From NCBI GenBank assembly GCA_965371355.1, contig CBDUYD010000159.1:1-6756 (forward strand): a stretch of DNA of 6,756 nt. Reading direction: 5' to 3'. Positions 1 to 6,745 of the stretch are shown in pieces. The notes under the pieces are model-generated. The model did not search any database. It was not told the DNA's origin and saw only the letters and a list, made by a program, of their open reading frames with translations. Position 1 is the stretch's first letter; each line of letters opens with the position of its first letter. This DNA comes from JASJHI01 sp965371355 (GTDB lineage Bacteria > Actinomycetota > Acidimicrobiia > Acidimicrobiales > Ilumatobacteraceae). A program made the position numbers and the translations under genes.

Positions 1-659
1 GACCGCCTTCGGTGCGGCTGACGGAACGCCGAGAACACGGCGTCGGAGATGAGGGCGGCGGCCACCTGCCTCGGGCGCCGTTCGTGGTCGTAGTCGTGGA
101 TCGCCATCCACGCCGAGGCGACGACGATCTCGGCGGTTCGGTGGCCGACCTGGAACTCGCTGTAGCGGCTCGACCGTGACAGCAGGCCCGGCAGGATCCG
201 CTGCAGGACGATGCGGCCGGCGAGCTGCTGGTGACGCGCCAGCGCGACGAGTTCGAGGAGGATCTCGTCACCGCTGCGAGCTCCGGGCCGATGCCCGTGT
301 GGATGTCCCGGCCGATGATTCGGCCGGTGATCGGGCCGAGAGATGGGTCGATCGGCGGCGCGGTCGGTGGCCGAGACGAGATCGTGGAGGTCGTCGAGAT
401 CGGCGAGGATCGAGGCGAGGGCTCCATCGGGACAGATCGTCCCGACCCATGAGCGAGCGGTGCGGAGGGCCCGCTCGTCGCGCCGGAGCCGTCGCCACTC
501 CCGGTCGAGTTGAGCGGTCAGCCGGCACCGGGACGTGGTGTCGTGAGCGCCGCCGGGCGTTGTGCCGTGCCCGGCATCGTGCCGCGAGCGGTCGCTCTGC
601 GCGGAGCGCGGGAAGGGGAACGTGGATCGGTGGTCGATGAGGTCGGTGGTCGGGTTCAT
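1..659 (-). CDS. Hypothetical actinobacterial protein, 5' part (219 codons, runs off the left edge)
   Basis: This reading frame is open from ATG at 659-657 to the left edge with no stop, so the C-terminus is missing. I do not recognise a named family. Residues 1-45 are polar low complexity. Residues 47-104 look helical and charged (REWRRLRRDERALRTAR, then an acidic DLDDLHDL stretch). Residues 107-126 are His/Pro/Arg-rich (HRP-like units, five His). Residues 131-219 look like the folded core: an amphipathic helix (DEILLELVALARHQQLAGR), then RIVLQRILPGLL, a segment EIVVASAWMAI, and RRPRQVAAALISDAVFSAFR. That last part resembles conserved hypothetical proteins I associate with actinobacteria, from memory only. 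No transmembrane helix or signal peptide is visible. No good Shine-Dalgarno precedes the ATG. An overlapping ATG at 670 in another frame stops after four codons across this start. The gene is divergent from the ATPase gene across a repeat-rich intergenic region. Reality as a gene is fairly sure; function is unknown. Confidence 0.72.
   Translation of the reverse strand, partial: MNPTTDLIDHRSTFPFPRSAQSDRSRHDAGHGTTPGGAHDTTSRCRLTAQLDREWRRLRRDERALRTARSWVGTICPDGALASILADLDDLHDLVSATDRAADRPISRPDHRPNHRPGHPHGHRPGARSGDEILLELVALARHQQLAGRIVLQRILPGLLSRSSRYSEFQVGHRTAEIVVASAWMAIHDYDHERRPRQVAAALISDAVFSAFRQPHRRR
282..341 (-). repeat. His/Pro/Arg-rich coding segment
   Basis: Residues 107-126 of the left-edge protein contain repeated H-R-P units (DHRPNHRPGHPHGHRPG) with five histidines in 13 residues. 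The DNA shows matching imperfect repeats of CGGCCGATG/CGGCCGGTG type on the plus strand. It separates a charged helical N-terminal half from the ordered C-terminal half, so it is probably a flexible linker. Metal binding is possible but unsupported beyond composition. Confidence 0.5.
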
Positions 660-680
660 GGTCGAGACATTGACGGTGCC

Positions 681-792
681 CCCTCACCGCTGCCCTCACC
701 GTCGGACTCACAGCGACCGGGGAACGTGACCGCGCGCGACCTCTCGATCGGTGAGGGCACGACTCACAGCACCAGCTCAGAGCACCTGTGAG
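681..792. promoter_or_regulatory. Cluster of six CTCAC(C/A)G heptamers, operator-like
   Basis: The heptamer CTCAC(C/A)G occurs on the plus strand at 683-689, 695-701, 707-713 and 763-769, and on the minus strand at 749-755 and 786-792. The first three are exactly 12 bp apart, forming three tandem 12-bp units (681-692, 693-704, 705-716). Longer matches exist: an 11-bp inverted repeat at 691-701/749-759, a 10-bp direct repeat GACTCACAGC at 705-714/761-770, and a 7-bp inverted repeat at 763-769/786-792. The cluster fills the gap between two divergent genes, where a multi-site regulator would bind. The repeats are seen directly; the regulatory role is inferred. No -10/-35 pair could be assigned with confidence for either flanking gene. 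Confidence 0.5.
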
Positions 793-870
793 AGCAGAGA
801 ATCATTCCGACCTCCCAGCGTGCATCCGCTCGGCTTCCGGCGACGGTCGGTGATCGCCCACTGCACGGGC

Positions 871-3800
871 ATGGAGCAGAACGCCACGCACCTGGATGGA
901 ATCCCGAGCTTCGATGTCGTCGACCCGAACGGGGAGCGGGTCACCATCCATCCGCACTCCGCCGACGATCGGGTCTCCGGCCTCCTCCGCGCGATCCGCG
1001 CCCCGCGCGGGTGTCATCTCGTGATCGACGGTATGACGATCGCGTCGCATCGGCGTCTCGTCGAGATCCCGCAACTCCGGATGGGGGCTCGGCTCGAACT
1101 CGGGTCCGAGCCGCCCGAGGCAAGCCCGCCTCGCGCATCATCGTCGCCGTCATCATCCCGAGCGTCCGACGGGTTGGGGGAGACCATGTGGTTCGCCGTC
1201 ACGAGCGGGCCGGCGTGCACCTCGTGGAACCAACTCGCGGCCGGGCGGCACGGTGTGGGGAGGGCGGTCGGCAGCACCGTGCCGGTCGCCGACGCCGAGC
1301 CACACCACGGAGTGATCGAGGTGGACACCGGCGGCGGGGCCACCTTTACGCAACTGACGGGGCGTGTTCCGGTTCGTGTGAGAGGTGAGCCGACCGTTGC
1401 GGCCCAACCGATCGGCGACGGCGACGAACTCGAGATCGGTTCGAGCATCGTCGCGGTGGGCTGCGGTGTGGCCGTCGCGCGTCCTTCGGGAACGATCGGC
1501 GCCGCCTCCGGCGATCGCTGGCGGCGCGTGGTCGATCGAGCGCCGGCGCCCGACGACGTCCGGGTCGACCCATCGCTCGTCGTTCCGTCCACCGCCGCGC
1601 AGCACCCGAGGCCACCGGCGACCGGACTGATCGGGGCGGGCGTCGGCATCGGCGGAGCGGTGGCGATCGCCACGCTGCTGGGGCAGCCGATGTTCGCCCT
1701 GTTCGCGCTGATCGGCGCGCTCGCGTCGTTCGCGACATGGATCGGTGGTGTGGTCGGCGCGCGGCGCCGACAGCGGCGCGCGAACGAACGCGCACGTTCG
1801 GAGTCCGATCACTTCGTCGCCGCCGCCCGGGCGGCGGGCGCGGCGCGCGAGGCGCATCACCGGCAGCGGTATCCGACCGTGAGCGCGACGCTGGAGGTCT
1901 ACGACCACCCGTTCGAGGTCGGCGAGCTGAGCCCGCTGTGGAACCGTCGCGTCGACCGCGCGGGCGTCGTGAGCGCCGTGATCGGCGACGGCGACCTCTC
2001 GTGGGACATCGCGATCGAGCCGGGCGAGAGGTCGGCGCTGCCCACCGATCTGCAGCTCGCCGTCGAGCGTGCCGGTCGACTCGACTCCGTCCCCGTGCCG
2101 ATCTCGTTCGCACCCGGATCGTCGATTGCGCTGCACGGTCGCCGGGATCAGCTCGTCGCGCTCACGCGATCGATCGTCGTTCAGCTCGCCACCTGGACCG
2201 GGCCGGCCGACTGGCAGCTCTGCGTCGTGACCGGTGACCCAGACCGGTGGCGGTGGTGCGAGTGGCTGCCGCACATGGCGCCGAGCGGTGGTGAGCGGAC
2301 CTGTGTCCGTGCCGATGAGATCGACCGCCTCTCGACCGACGAGCACCGCGAGGGCGAGCAGCGCCTCCTCGTGCTGGTCGACGCGGCGTCGCTCCTGAGA
2401 TCGCGAACCGGCACACTCCGGCGCTACCTCACCGACCGCTCGGCCGCTGCCCTCGTGCTCGTCGACGAGGCTGACACGGTTCCCTCGATCTGTCGGCGTG
2501 TGCTGACGATCGGCCCGGGGGGCGTGGCGCGCTGGGCGGGTGGAAGCTGTACGGCCGACCTCGGGACGACCCGCATCCGCACCGCCGGTATCGACCAGCC
2601 CACCGCCGATCGCGTTGCCCGTTCGATGTCGCCACTCGTCGACCCCGAGTTCCACGATGGCGCGCACGGCGAGCTGCCGGCCGACGTGCGCATCGCCGAC
2701 CTCGACGGCGCCGCGGCGATGGAGCCGTCCGCGATCGTTGCCCGATGGCGAGCGGGCGGGCACGATCCCCGACCGGCCACCCCGATCGGCCGTACCCGCG
2801 AAGGGTTGGTCGAGGTCGACCTCGTCCGTGACGGACCGCACGGCCTGATCGCCGGAACGACCGGCGCCGGCAAGAGCGAACTGCTGCGCACGCTCGTCGT
2901 CGGTCTCGCGTCGCGGCTGAGTCCTGAGCATCTCACGTTCGTGCTCGTCGACTACAAGGGCGGGTCCACGTTCGATGCATGTGTCGATCTGCCACACACG
3001 GTCGGTGTCGTTACCGACCTCGACGCGGGGCTTGCGGAGCGCGCACTCGTCAGCCTCGAGGCGGAACTGTTGCGCCGCGAGCGGTTGCTCCGGGATGCCG
3101 CTGCGGGCGACCTCGCCGAGTACCGCGCCCGCGAGGGGACGGCACCGCTTCCCCGGCTGCTCGTCGTCGTCGACGAGTTCGCCGCGCTCGCCAAGGAACT
3201 CCCGCTGTTTCTCGACAAGCTGGTCGGCGTGGCGCAGCGGGGTCGGAGCCTCGGCATCCATCTGCTCCTGGCGACGCAGCGGCCTGCCGGTGTCGTCAGC
3301 GACGACATCAGGGCGAACACCAACCTCCGGCTCGCCCTGCGCCTGCACGACACCGCCGATGCCCTCGACGTGGTCGGCGACGACCTCCCGTCGAAGTTCC
3401 CGCGACACCTGCCGGGTCGCGCCGCGCTGCGACTCGGCCCCGACGAACTCGTCGTGTTCCAGACCGCGCGCTGCACCGCGCCGGCCCGTCGCGATGCCGA
3501 GCGACTGCGGGTCGAGCGCCACCGCGACGGCCCGAGTGGCGACGCATCCCCGGACGCGCCGAACGACATCTCACCCGACGGACCCGCCGAGCTGTGGATG
3601 CTGGTGGCGGCGATCGCCGAGGCCGCGAGCCGGGCCGGGATCGCGGCGCCGCACCGCCCCTGGCACGATCCGCTGCCGCGCTCGATCGCGCCGCCCGACC
3701 TCTCGGATCTGTTGCCTGGGCCGGCGGTGATCGACGACGCGGTCGGCGTGATCGATGATCCCGAGGCGCAATGCCGACGATCGCTCCGCTGGCGCACCGA

Positions 3801-5112
3801 GGCGGGCAACCTGGCGCTGATCGGATCACTCGGATCGGGCACGACATCTGCGTTGCTGTCGATCGCCGTGGCGCAGTGCCGGGAGACTCCCTCGGAGCGG
3901 TGCCATCTGTACGTGATCGACGCAGGGGGTGATCCGATGTTCGACCAACTGGGCGACGTCGCGCACTGCGGTGGCGTGGTCCGCGTCCAAGAGGCCGAGC
4001 GTCTCGCCCGCCTGTTGCGACGCCTGGTCGATGAGATCGACGATCGCATCTCGGGCGCGGATGGCGATCGGCCGAGGATCGTGCTGCTCATCGACGGGTT
4101 CGGTGCACTGCGATCGGCGCTGTCGTCGCTCGATGATGCGCTCCATCTCGCACAGCTCGACAGGGTGCTCGCCGAGGGTGCAGCGGTCGACGTGTTGACC
4201 GCGTTCACGATCGACGGCGGGTCGACCGCCGCTGCGATGACACCGGCGGGGGAACGATGGCTGTTCGCCCTCGACGATCCGGCGACCGCTCGGGCTCTCG
4301 GCGCCGGCCGGCCCGTCGCGTCGGGCACACCCGGTCGGATGCGCATCGCGGCATCGGGTCTGGAAGCACACGTCGTCGACGGCGCCGCCGCGGTGTCCGC
4401 GCTCGCAACCGGATCGTCGGGTGCCGGGCCGAGCGGCGGCCCGAGCCGGATCGGCACGCTCCCGCGGACGGTGCTCGTGGGCCGCCTCCGTCCGGCGGGC
4501 ACGATCGCCGAGGGAGACCCGATCGACCCGGCCGACGCGGCCGAGCCGGATCCGCCGATCCGATCGCTCCTGATCGGGCTCGCCTGTGACGATCTCGCAC
4601 CCGCCGCGCTGTCGCTGCCGATCGGAGACCACATCTTCATCGCCGGACTCGCACGGACGGGTCGATCCTGCGCGCTCGCACGAGTCGCCGCGGCGTGGGT
4701 CGAGGCGGTGCCGGGCGGGCGGGTCGTCTCGCCCACGCGCGACGGCGAGCTTCCCCCCGACGTCGTTCCGGACGGTGCGGGGACGCCGTTGCTCGTCGTC
4801 GTCGACGATGCCGAACGCCTCGACGATCGCGACGGATCGATGCAAGACCTGCTCGCCCGACCCGGCGTGACGATTGCGATCGCCGCGCGTCTCGACGCCG
4901 TCAGGTCGACATACGGACACTGGACCCGCGAGGTCGCGCGCAGCCGCTGCGGATTGATCATGACGGCGGCCAGCGAGATCGACGGCGACCTGCTCGGTGT
5001 AACGTTGCCGCGGAGGTCACTAGTGGCGGCGCGGCCCGGCCTCGGCTGGCTCGTCGACGGATCCGGCCACCGGCTGGTGCAGGTGGCACTCGACGAGCGG
5101 GCGCCCGACTGA
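871..5112 (+). CDS. FHA-domain FtsK/SpoIIIE-family membrane ATPase, EccC/EssC-like (type VII secretion-type motor)
   Basis: This 1413-aa protein has the architecture of EssC/EccC motors that energise type VII (Esx) protein export at the cytoplasmic membrane. Residues 10-82 form a small beta-rich domain (ubiquitin-like or degenerate FHA). A Ser/Pro linker follows (83-103), then an FHA-like domain at about 106-198. Two transmembrane helices lie at about 253-272 and 274-296, followed by a basic cluster (RRRQRR). ATPase module D1 has Walker A GTTGAGKS (662-669), the family motif VDYKGGSTFD (693-702), Walker B LLVVVDE (763-769) and the sensor-like ATQRP segment. Module D2 has a broken Walker A (GSLGSGTT, 985-992, Lys replaced by Thr991) and Walker B LLIDG without Glu. 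Module D3 has GLARTGRS (1259-1266, Arg for Lys) and LLVVVDDAE (about 1307-1315). Start choice: ATG 871 begins the first domain; in-frame GTG codons at 751, 820 and 850 would add only low-complexity residues, and none of the starts has a clear Shine-Dalgarno. No Esx substrates or other Ecc components are visible, so secretion is inferred from family. Confidence 0.9.
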   Translation: MEQNATHLDGIPSFDVVDPNGERVTIHPHSADDRVSGLLRAIRAPRGCHLVIDGMTIASHRRLVEIPQLRMGARLELGSEPPEASPPRASSSPSSSRASDGLGETMWFAVTSGPACTSWNQLAAGRHGVGRAVGSTVPVADAEPHHGVIEVDTGGGATFTQLTGRVPVRVRGEPTVAAQPIGDGDELEIGSSIVAVGCGVAVARPSGTIGAASGDRWRRVVDRAPAPDDVRVDPSLVVPSTAAQHPRPPATGLIGAGVGIGGAVAIATLLGQPMFALFALIGALASFATWIGGVVGARRRQRRANERARSESDHFVAAARAAGAAREAHHRQRYPTVSATLEVYDHPFEVGELSPLWNRRVDRAGVVSAVIGDGDLSWDIAIEPGERSALPTDLQLAVERAGRLDSVPVPISFAPGSSIALHGRRDQLVALTRSIVVQLATWTGPADWQLCVVTGDPDRWRWCEWLPHMAPSGGERTCVRADEIDRLSTDEHREGEQRLLVLVDAASLLRSRTGTLRRYLTDRSAAALVLVDEADTVPSICRRVLTIGPGGVARWAGGSCTADLGTTRIRTAGIDQPTADRVARSMSPLVDPEFHDGAHGELPADVRIADLDGAAAMEPSAIVARWRAGGHDPRPATPIGRTREGLVEVDLVRDGPHGLIAGTTGAGKSELLRTLVVGLASRLSPEHLTFVLVDYKGGSTFDACVDLPHTVGVVTDLDAGLAERALVSLEAELLRRERLLRDAAAGDLAEYRAREGTAPLPRLLVVVDEFAALAKELPLFLDKLVGVAQRGRSLGIHLLLATQRPAGVVSDDIRANTNLRLALRLHDTADALDVVGDDLPSKFPRHLPGRAALRLGPDELVVFQTARCTAPARRDAERLRVERHRDGPSGDASPDAPNDISPDGPAELWMLVAAIAEAASRAGIAAPHRPWHDPLPRSIAPPDLSDLLPGPAVIDDAVGVIDDPEAQCRRSLRWRTEAGNLALIGSLGSGTTSALLSIAVAQCRETPSERCHLYVIDAGGDPMFDQLGDVAHCGGVVRVQEAERLARLLRRLVDEIDDRISGADGDRPRIVLLIDGFGALRSALSSLDDALHLAQLDRVLAEGAAVDVLTAFTIDGGSTAAAMTPAGERWLFALDDPATARALGAGRPVASGTPGRMRIAASGLEAHVVDGAAAVSALATGSSGAGPSGGPSRIGTLPRTVLVGRLRPAGTIAEGDPIDPADAAEPDPPIRSLLIGLACDDLAPAALSLPIGDHIFIAGLARTGRSCALARVAAAWVEAVPGGRVVSPTRDGELPPDVVPDGAGTPLLVVVDDAERLDDRDGSMQDLLARPGVTIAIAARLDAVRSTYGHWTREVARSRCGLIMTAASEIDGDLLGVTLPRRSLVAARPGLGWLVDGSGHRLVQVALDERAPD

Positions 5113-5145
5113 GCCTGGCGAGTCCCGAACCGTGCTCGTGGGCCG

Positions 5146-5158
5146 TACCCTTGCTCGA
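5146..5158 (+). promoter_or_regulatory. Candidate -10 box for leaderless transcription of the anchored-domain gene
   Basis: TACCCT at 5146-5151 fits the actinobacterial TANNNT -10 pattern and ends 7 nt before ATG 5159, so transcription would begin at or next to the A of the start codon. No Shine-Dalgarno precedes this ATG, in keeping with a leaderless message. No convincing -35 hexamer is seen. If real, this gene has its own promoter in addition to any read-through from the ATPase gene. Confidence 0.4.
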
Positions 5159-6187
5159 ATGGCCGACTCGCTCCCACCGCCGCCATCCGCTGGTCCGCCG
5201 GAGATCCCCTCGGAAGGCTCGGGCGCCGGCTTCCCACCACCTCCGATGACGAGTGGGCCGACCACGGGCACCACCTCGGTCACCACCGGCACCGGCACCG
5301 CGACGGCCGCCGACACGCCCCCCACTGCCGAAGGCGAGAGTGGCAGCCGAAGCGCGTTGCCGTTCATCGTCATCGGAGCGATCCTCGCCGCGGTTCTCGT
5401 CGTGGGGATCATCGTCGCGCTCGTCAGCGATGCCTCGACCGACGATCCGTATTCACTCGATGCCGCCCTCGACCACGCGGCGAGCGCGTCCTCGGTCGAG
5501 TACGACATGACGCTCGTCGTCGGCGACGAGGCGGTGTTCACCATCGTCGGAGCGGTCGATGGCGACGTCCAGCGCCTGCAGGTCGACCTCGCTGCGGTGC
5601 TCGGCACCGACTTCGTCTCGGGATCGACGGCCGAGGTCATCATCGACACCGCCGAGCAGGTGATCTACATCCAGGCCGATGAGCTGATCCCGTCGACCCC
5701 GTTCGACATCCTGCTTCCCGACCTCGGTTGGGTCGCGATCGACATCGGTGAGCTCGGGTTGGACGACGTCGGCGACGCCGACATCGCCGGCGCACTGTCG
5801 GGCAATCCGCTGATCGTCATCGAAGCGGTCGGCGGCGAGCCGTCGGAGGCGACAGACCTCGGGATCGAGCCGATCGACGGTGTCGAGACGCGTCACTACC
5901 AGTTCACGGTCGACGTCGCGGCCTACGTCGACCTCCCCGACGAGATCACTCAACTCGTCGAGCAGTTCGGTACCGATCTCCAGATTCCCGAGGGTGCCCT
6001 CGGCGAGGTCACCTACGACGTCTGGGTCACCGAGGACAACCAGATCCGCAGGGTCGAGGTCCGGTTCGAGATCGCCGAACAGCACTTGGCGATGGTGATC
6101 AACGTCAACTCGATCGGCGAGGCTGTCGACATCGAGGTGCCGTCGGGCGACGACGTGTTCGACCTCAGCGAGTTCTTCAGCTTCTGA
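5159..6187 (+). CDS. Single-pass membrane protein with LppX/LprG-like (LolA-type) extracytoplasmic domain
   Basis: The protein has 342 residues. Residues 1-64 are a cytoplasmic tail rich in Pro, Gly and Thr (PPPPSAGPPEIP, then a TTGTTSVTTGTGT stretch). Residues 67-89 are one transmembrane helix (LPFIVIGAILAAVLVVGIIVALV). Residues 91-342 form an acidic outer domain with alternating beta strands. Its order resembles LppX/LprG-type lipid-binding lipoproteins: a helix (SLDAALDHAASASSVEYDMTL), strand pairs describing a protein-level readout (VFTIVGAVDGD, EVIIDTAEQVIYIQ), a GVETRHYQFTVDVAAYVDL segment, then EVTYDVWVTEDNQIRRVEVRFEI. That last pattern is characteristic of this fold as I know it. There is no lipobox Cys; the helix is the anchor. 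ATG 5159 is preferred over in-frame GTG 5132, which would only add nine residues upstream of a possible -10 box. It lies 46 bp after the ATPase gene on the same strand. Lipid or envelope-precursor carriage is possible but not shown. Confidence 0.75.
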   Translation: MADSLPPPPSAGPPEIPSEGSGAGFPPPPMTSGPTTGTTSVTTGTGTATAADTPPTAEGESGSRSALPFIVIGAILAAVLVVGIIVALVSDASTDDPYSLDAALDHAASASSVEYDMTLVVGDEAVFTIVGAVDGDVQRLQVDLAAVLGTDFVSGSTAEVIIDTAEQVIYIQADELIPSTPFDILLPDLGWVAIDIGELGLDDVGDADIAGALSGNPLIVIEAVGGEPSEATDLGIEPIDGVETRHYQFTVDVAAYVDLPDEITQLVEQFGTDLQIPEGALGEVTYDVWVTEDNQIRRVEVRFEIAEQHLAMVINVNSIGEAVDIEVPSGDDVFDLSEFFSF

Positions 6188-6203
6188 CCATCGGCGGGCC
6201 GGC

Positions 6204-6221
6204 GGGTCGGTGAATCGACCC
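6204..6221. terminator. Weak hairpin in the convergent gap
   Basis: GGGTCG (6204-6209) pairs perfectly with CGACCC (6216-6221) around a 6-nt loop, inside the 43-bp gap between two convergent genes. No T-tract follows on either strand, so it is not a classical intrinsic terminator. Its placement suggests a shared transcript-end structure, possibly acting as in other high-GC actinobacteria where U-tracts are often poor. Confidence 0.35.
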
Positions 6222-6230
6222 TCTGAAGCC

Positions 6231-6686
6231 TCAGCTCGGCGGCGAATCTCCGAGCAGGTAGCGGGGGCCGGTCCCGCGGTCGGCCGCCACATCGCCTGGG
6301 TTGTACATCTCACACGTGTCGAGGCTCAGGCATCCGCACCCGATGCAACCGTCGAGCTTGGTGCGCATCGCTTCGAGCAGTGCGATGCGCTCATCCAGCA
6401 TCGGTTTCCATTGCGTCGCCAGTCGTTCCCAGTCGGACCTGGTCGGCGTTCGACGGTCGGGGAGCGAGTCGAGGGCCGCGCGTATCTCGGCGAGGCTGAG
6501 GCCGACGCGCTGGGCGACCCTGATGAAGCTGACCCGACGGAGCACGTCGGCGGTGTAGCGCCGATGGCCCGCCGGCGTCCGGTCGCTGCTGATCAGCCCC
6601 TCGGCCTCGTAGAAGCGCAGAGCCGATGTCGCGACGCCGGCGCGGTCGGCCACCTCGCCGACGCTGAACGTCCTGGTGCTCGCCAT
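6231..6686 (-). CDS. soxR: SoxR, [2Fe-2S] redox-sensing MerR-family transcriptional activator
   Basis: The protein has 151 residues, close to the 154 of E. coli SoxR. Residues 7-45 are the MerR winged-helix DNA-binding domain (FSVGEVADRAGVATSALRFYEAEGL, with RTPAGHRRY as the wing). Residues 46-75 continue the helical region. A dimerisation helix spans about 84-111. The SoxR-specific cluster CIGCGCLSLDTC gives Cys114, Cys117, Cys119 and Cys125, the C-x2-C-x-C-x5-C spacing of the iron-sulfur ligands (Cys119/122/124/130 in E. coli). All four ligands are present, so the sensor should be functional. ATG 6686 is the start: GGAGGG sits 6 nt upstream. A TTG at 6716 is in frame but would place that ribosome site and part of the operator inside the coding region. 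In actinobacteria SoxR usually has no SoxS partner and directly activates oxidoreductase or transporter genes in response to redox-active compounds. The target here is most likely the divergent gene starting at 6746. Confidence 0.95.
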   Translation of the reverse strand: MASTRTFSVGEVADRAGVATSALRFYEAEGLISSDRTPAGHRRYTADVLRRVSFIRVAQRVGLSLAEIRAALDSLPDRRTPTRSDWERLATQWKPMLDERIALLEAMRTKLDGCIGCGCLSLDTCEMYNPGDVAADRGTGPRYLLGDSPPS

Positions 6687-6692
6687 CGGTAT

Positions 6693-6698
6693 CCCTCC
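6693..6698 (-). promoter_or_regulatory. Shine-Dalgarno of soxR
   Basis: On the minus strand GGAGGG lies 6 nt before ATG 6686. It is the strongest ribosome-binding site in the window and decides the soxR start over the upstream in-frame TTG at 6716. Confidence 0.8.
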
Positions 6699-6706
6699 GT
6701 GTGCAC

Positions 6707-6737
6707 TTGACTTCAACCATTGTTGAAGATTTACGGT
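6707..6737 (+). promoter_or_regulatory. SoxR-type promoter with a 19-bp spacer reading toward the right edge
   Basis: On the plus strand a -35 TTGACT (6707-6712) and a -10 TACGGT (6732-6737) are 19 bp apart. Spacers of 19-20 bp, instead of 17, are the hallmark of promoters activated by MerR-family proteins, which twist the over-long spacer. The 18-bp dyad at 6711-6728 occupies the spacer. Compared with the E. coli soxS promoter as I remember it, the element has the same total length and keeps the TCAA...TTGA half-site cores in register. The -10 ends 8 nt before ATG 6746, so the transcript is probably leaderless. Confidence 0.75.
6711..6728. promoter_or_regulatory. SoxR box (operator)
   Basis: CTTCAAC (6711-6717) and GTTGAAG (6722-6728) are perfect 7-bp inverted repeats around CATT, giving an 18-bp dyad. 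The length and the TCAA/TTGA cores match the known SoxR box layout (CCTCAAG...CTTGAGG). It lies 24 bp upstream of the soxR start and within the divergent promoter, so SoxR bound here could activate the rightward gene and also affect its own transcription. Confidence 0.85.
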
Positions 6738-6745
6738 ACTTGGCC

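Noticed and set aside
681..716. Three 12-bp tandem units considered as a CRISPR array or plasmid iterons
   Set aside because: Units are too short and spacer-free for CRISPR, and there is no replication gene or AT-rich region to suggest an origin.
691..759. 11-bp inverted repeat read as an intrinsic terminator
   Set aside because: The arms are 47 bp apart with no T-tract, both flanking genes start here and neither ends here, so overlapping binding sites fit better.
176..791. Plus-strand open frames in the left 800 bases
   Set aside because: Their translations are Arg/Gly/Ala-rich without domains, and the minus-strand frame from 659 to the edge has the better residue pattern.
1153..3522. A 789-codon open frame on the minus strand opposite the ATPase gene
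   Set aside because: It lies antisense to a gene with clear FtsK motifs; long antisense frames are expected at this GC content, and its translation is Arg/Gly/Asp-rich with no domain pattern.
2952..5240. A 762-codon open frame on the minus strand
   Set aside because: Translation is Ser/Arg/Pro-rich low complexity, mirrors the codon bias of the plus-strand gene, and spans two real plus-strand genes.
5453..6313. A 286-codon minus-strand frame overlapping the anchored-domain gene and the end of soxR
   Set aside because: It is Asp/Arg/Val-rich shadow sequence with no recognisable fold, while the plus-strand frame has a clear transmembrane helix and ordered outer domain.
6687..6716. Extension of SoxR to an upstream TTG at 6716
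   Set aside because: The extension would encode the Shine-Dalgarno and half of the operator, and SoxR homologs begin close to the MerR helix as ATG 6686 does.
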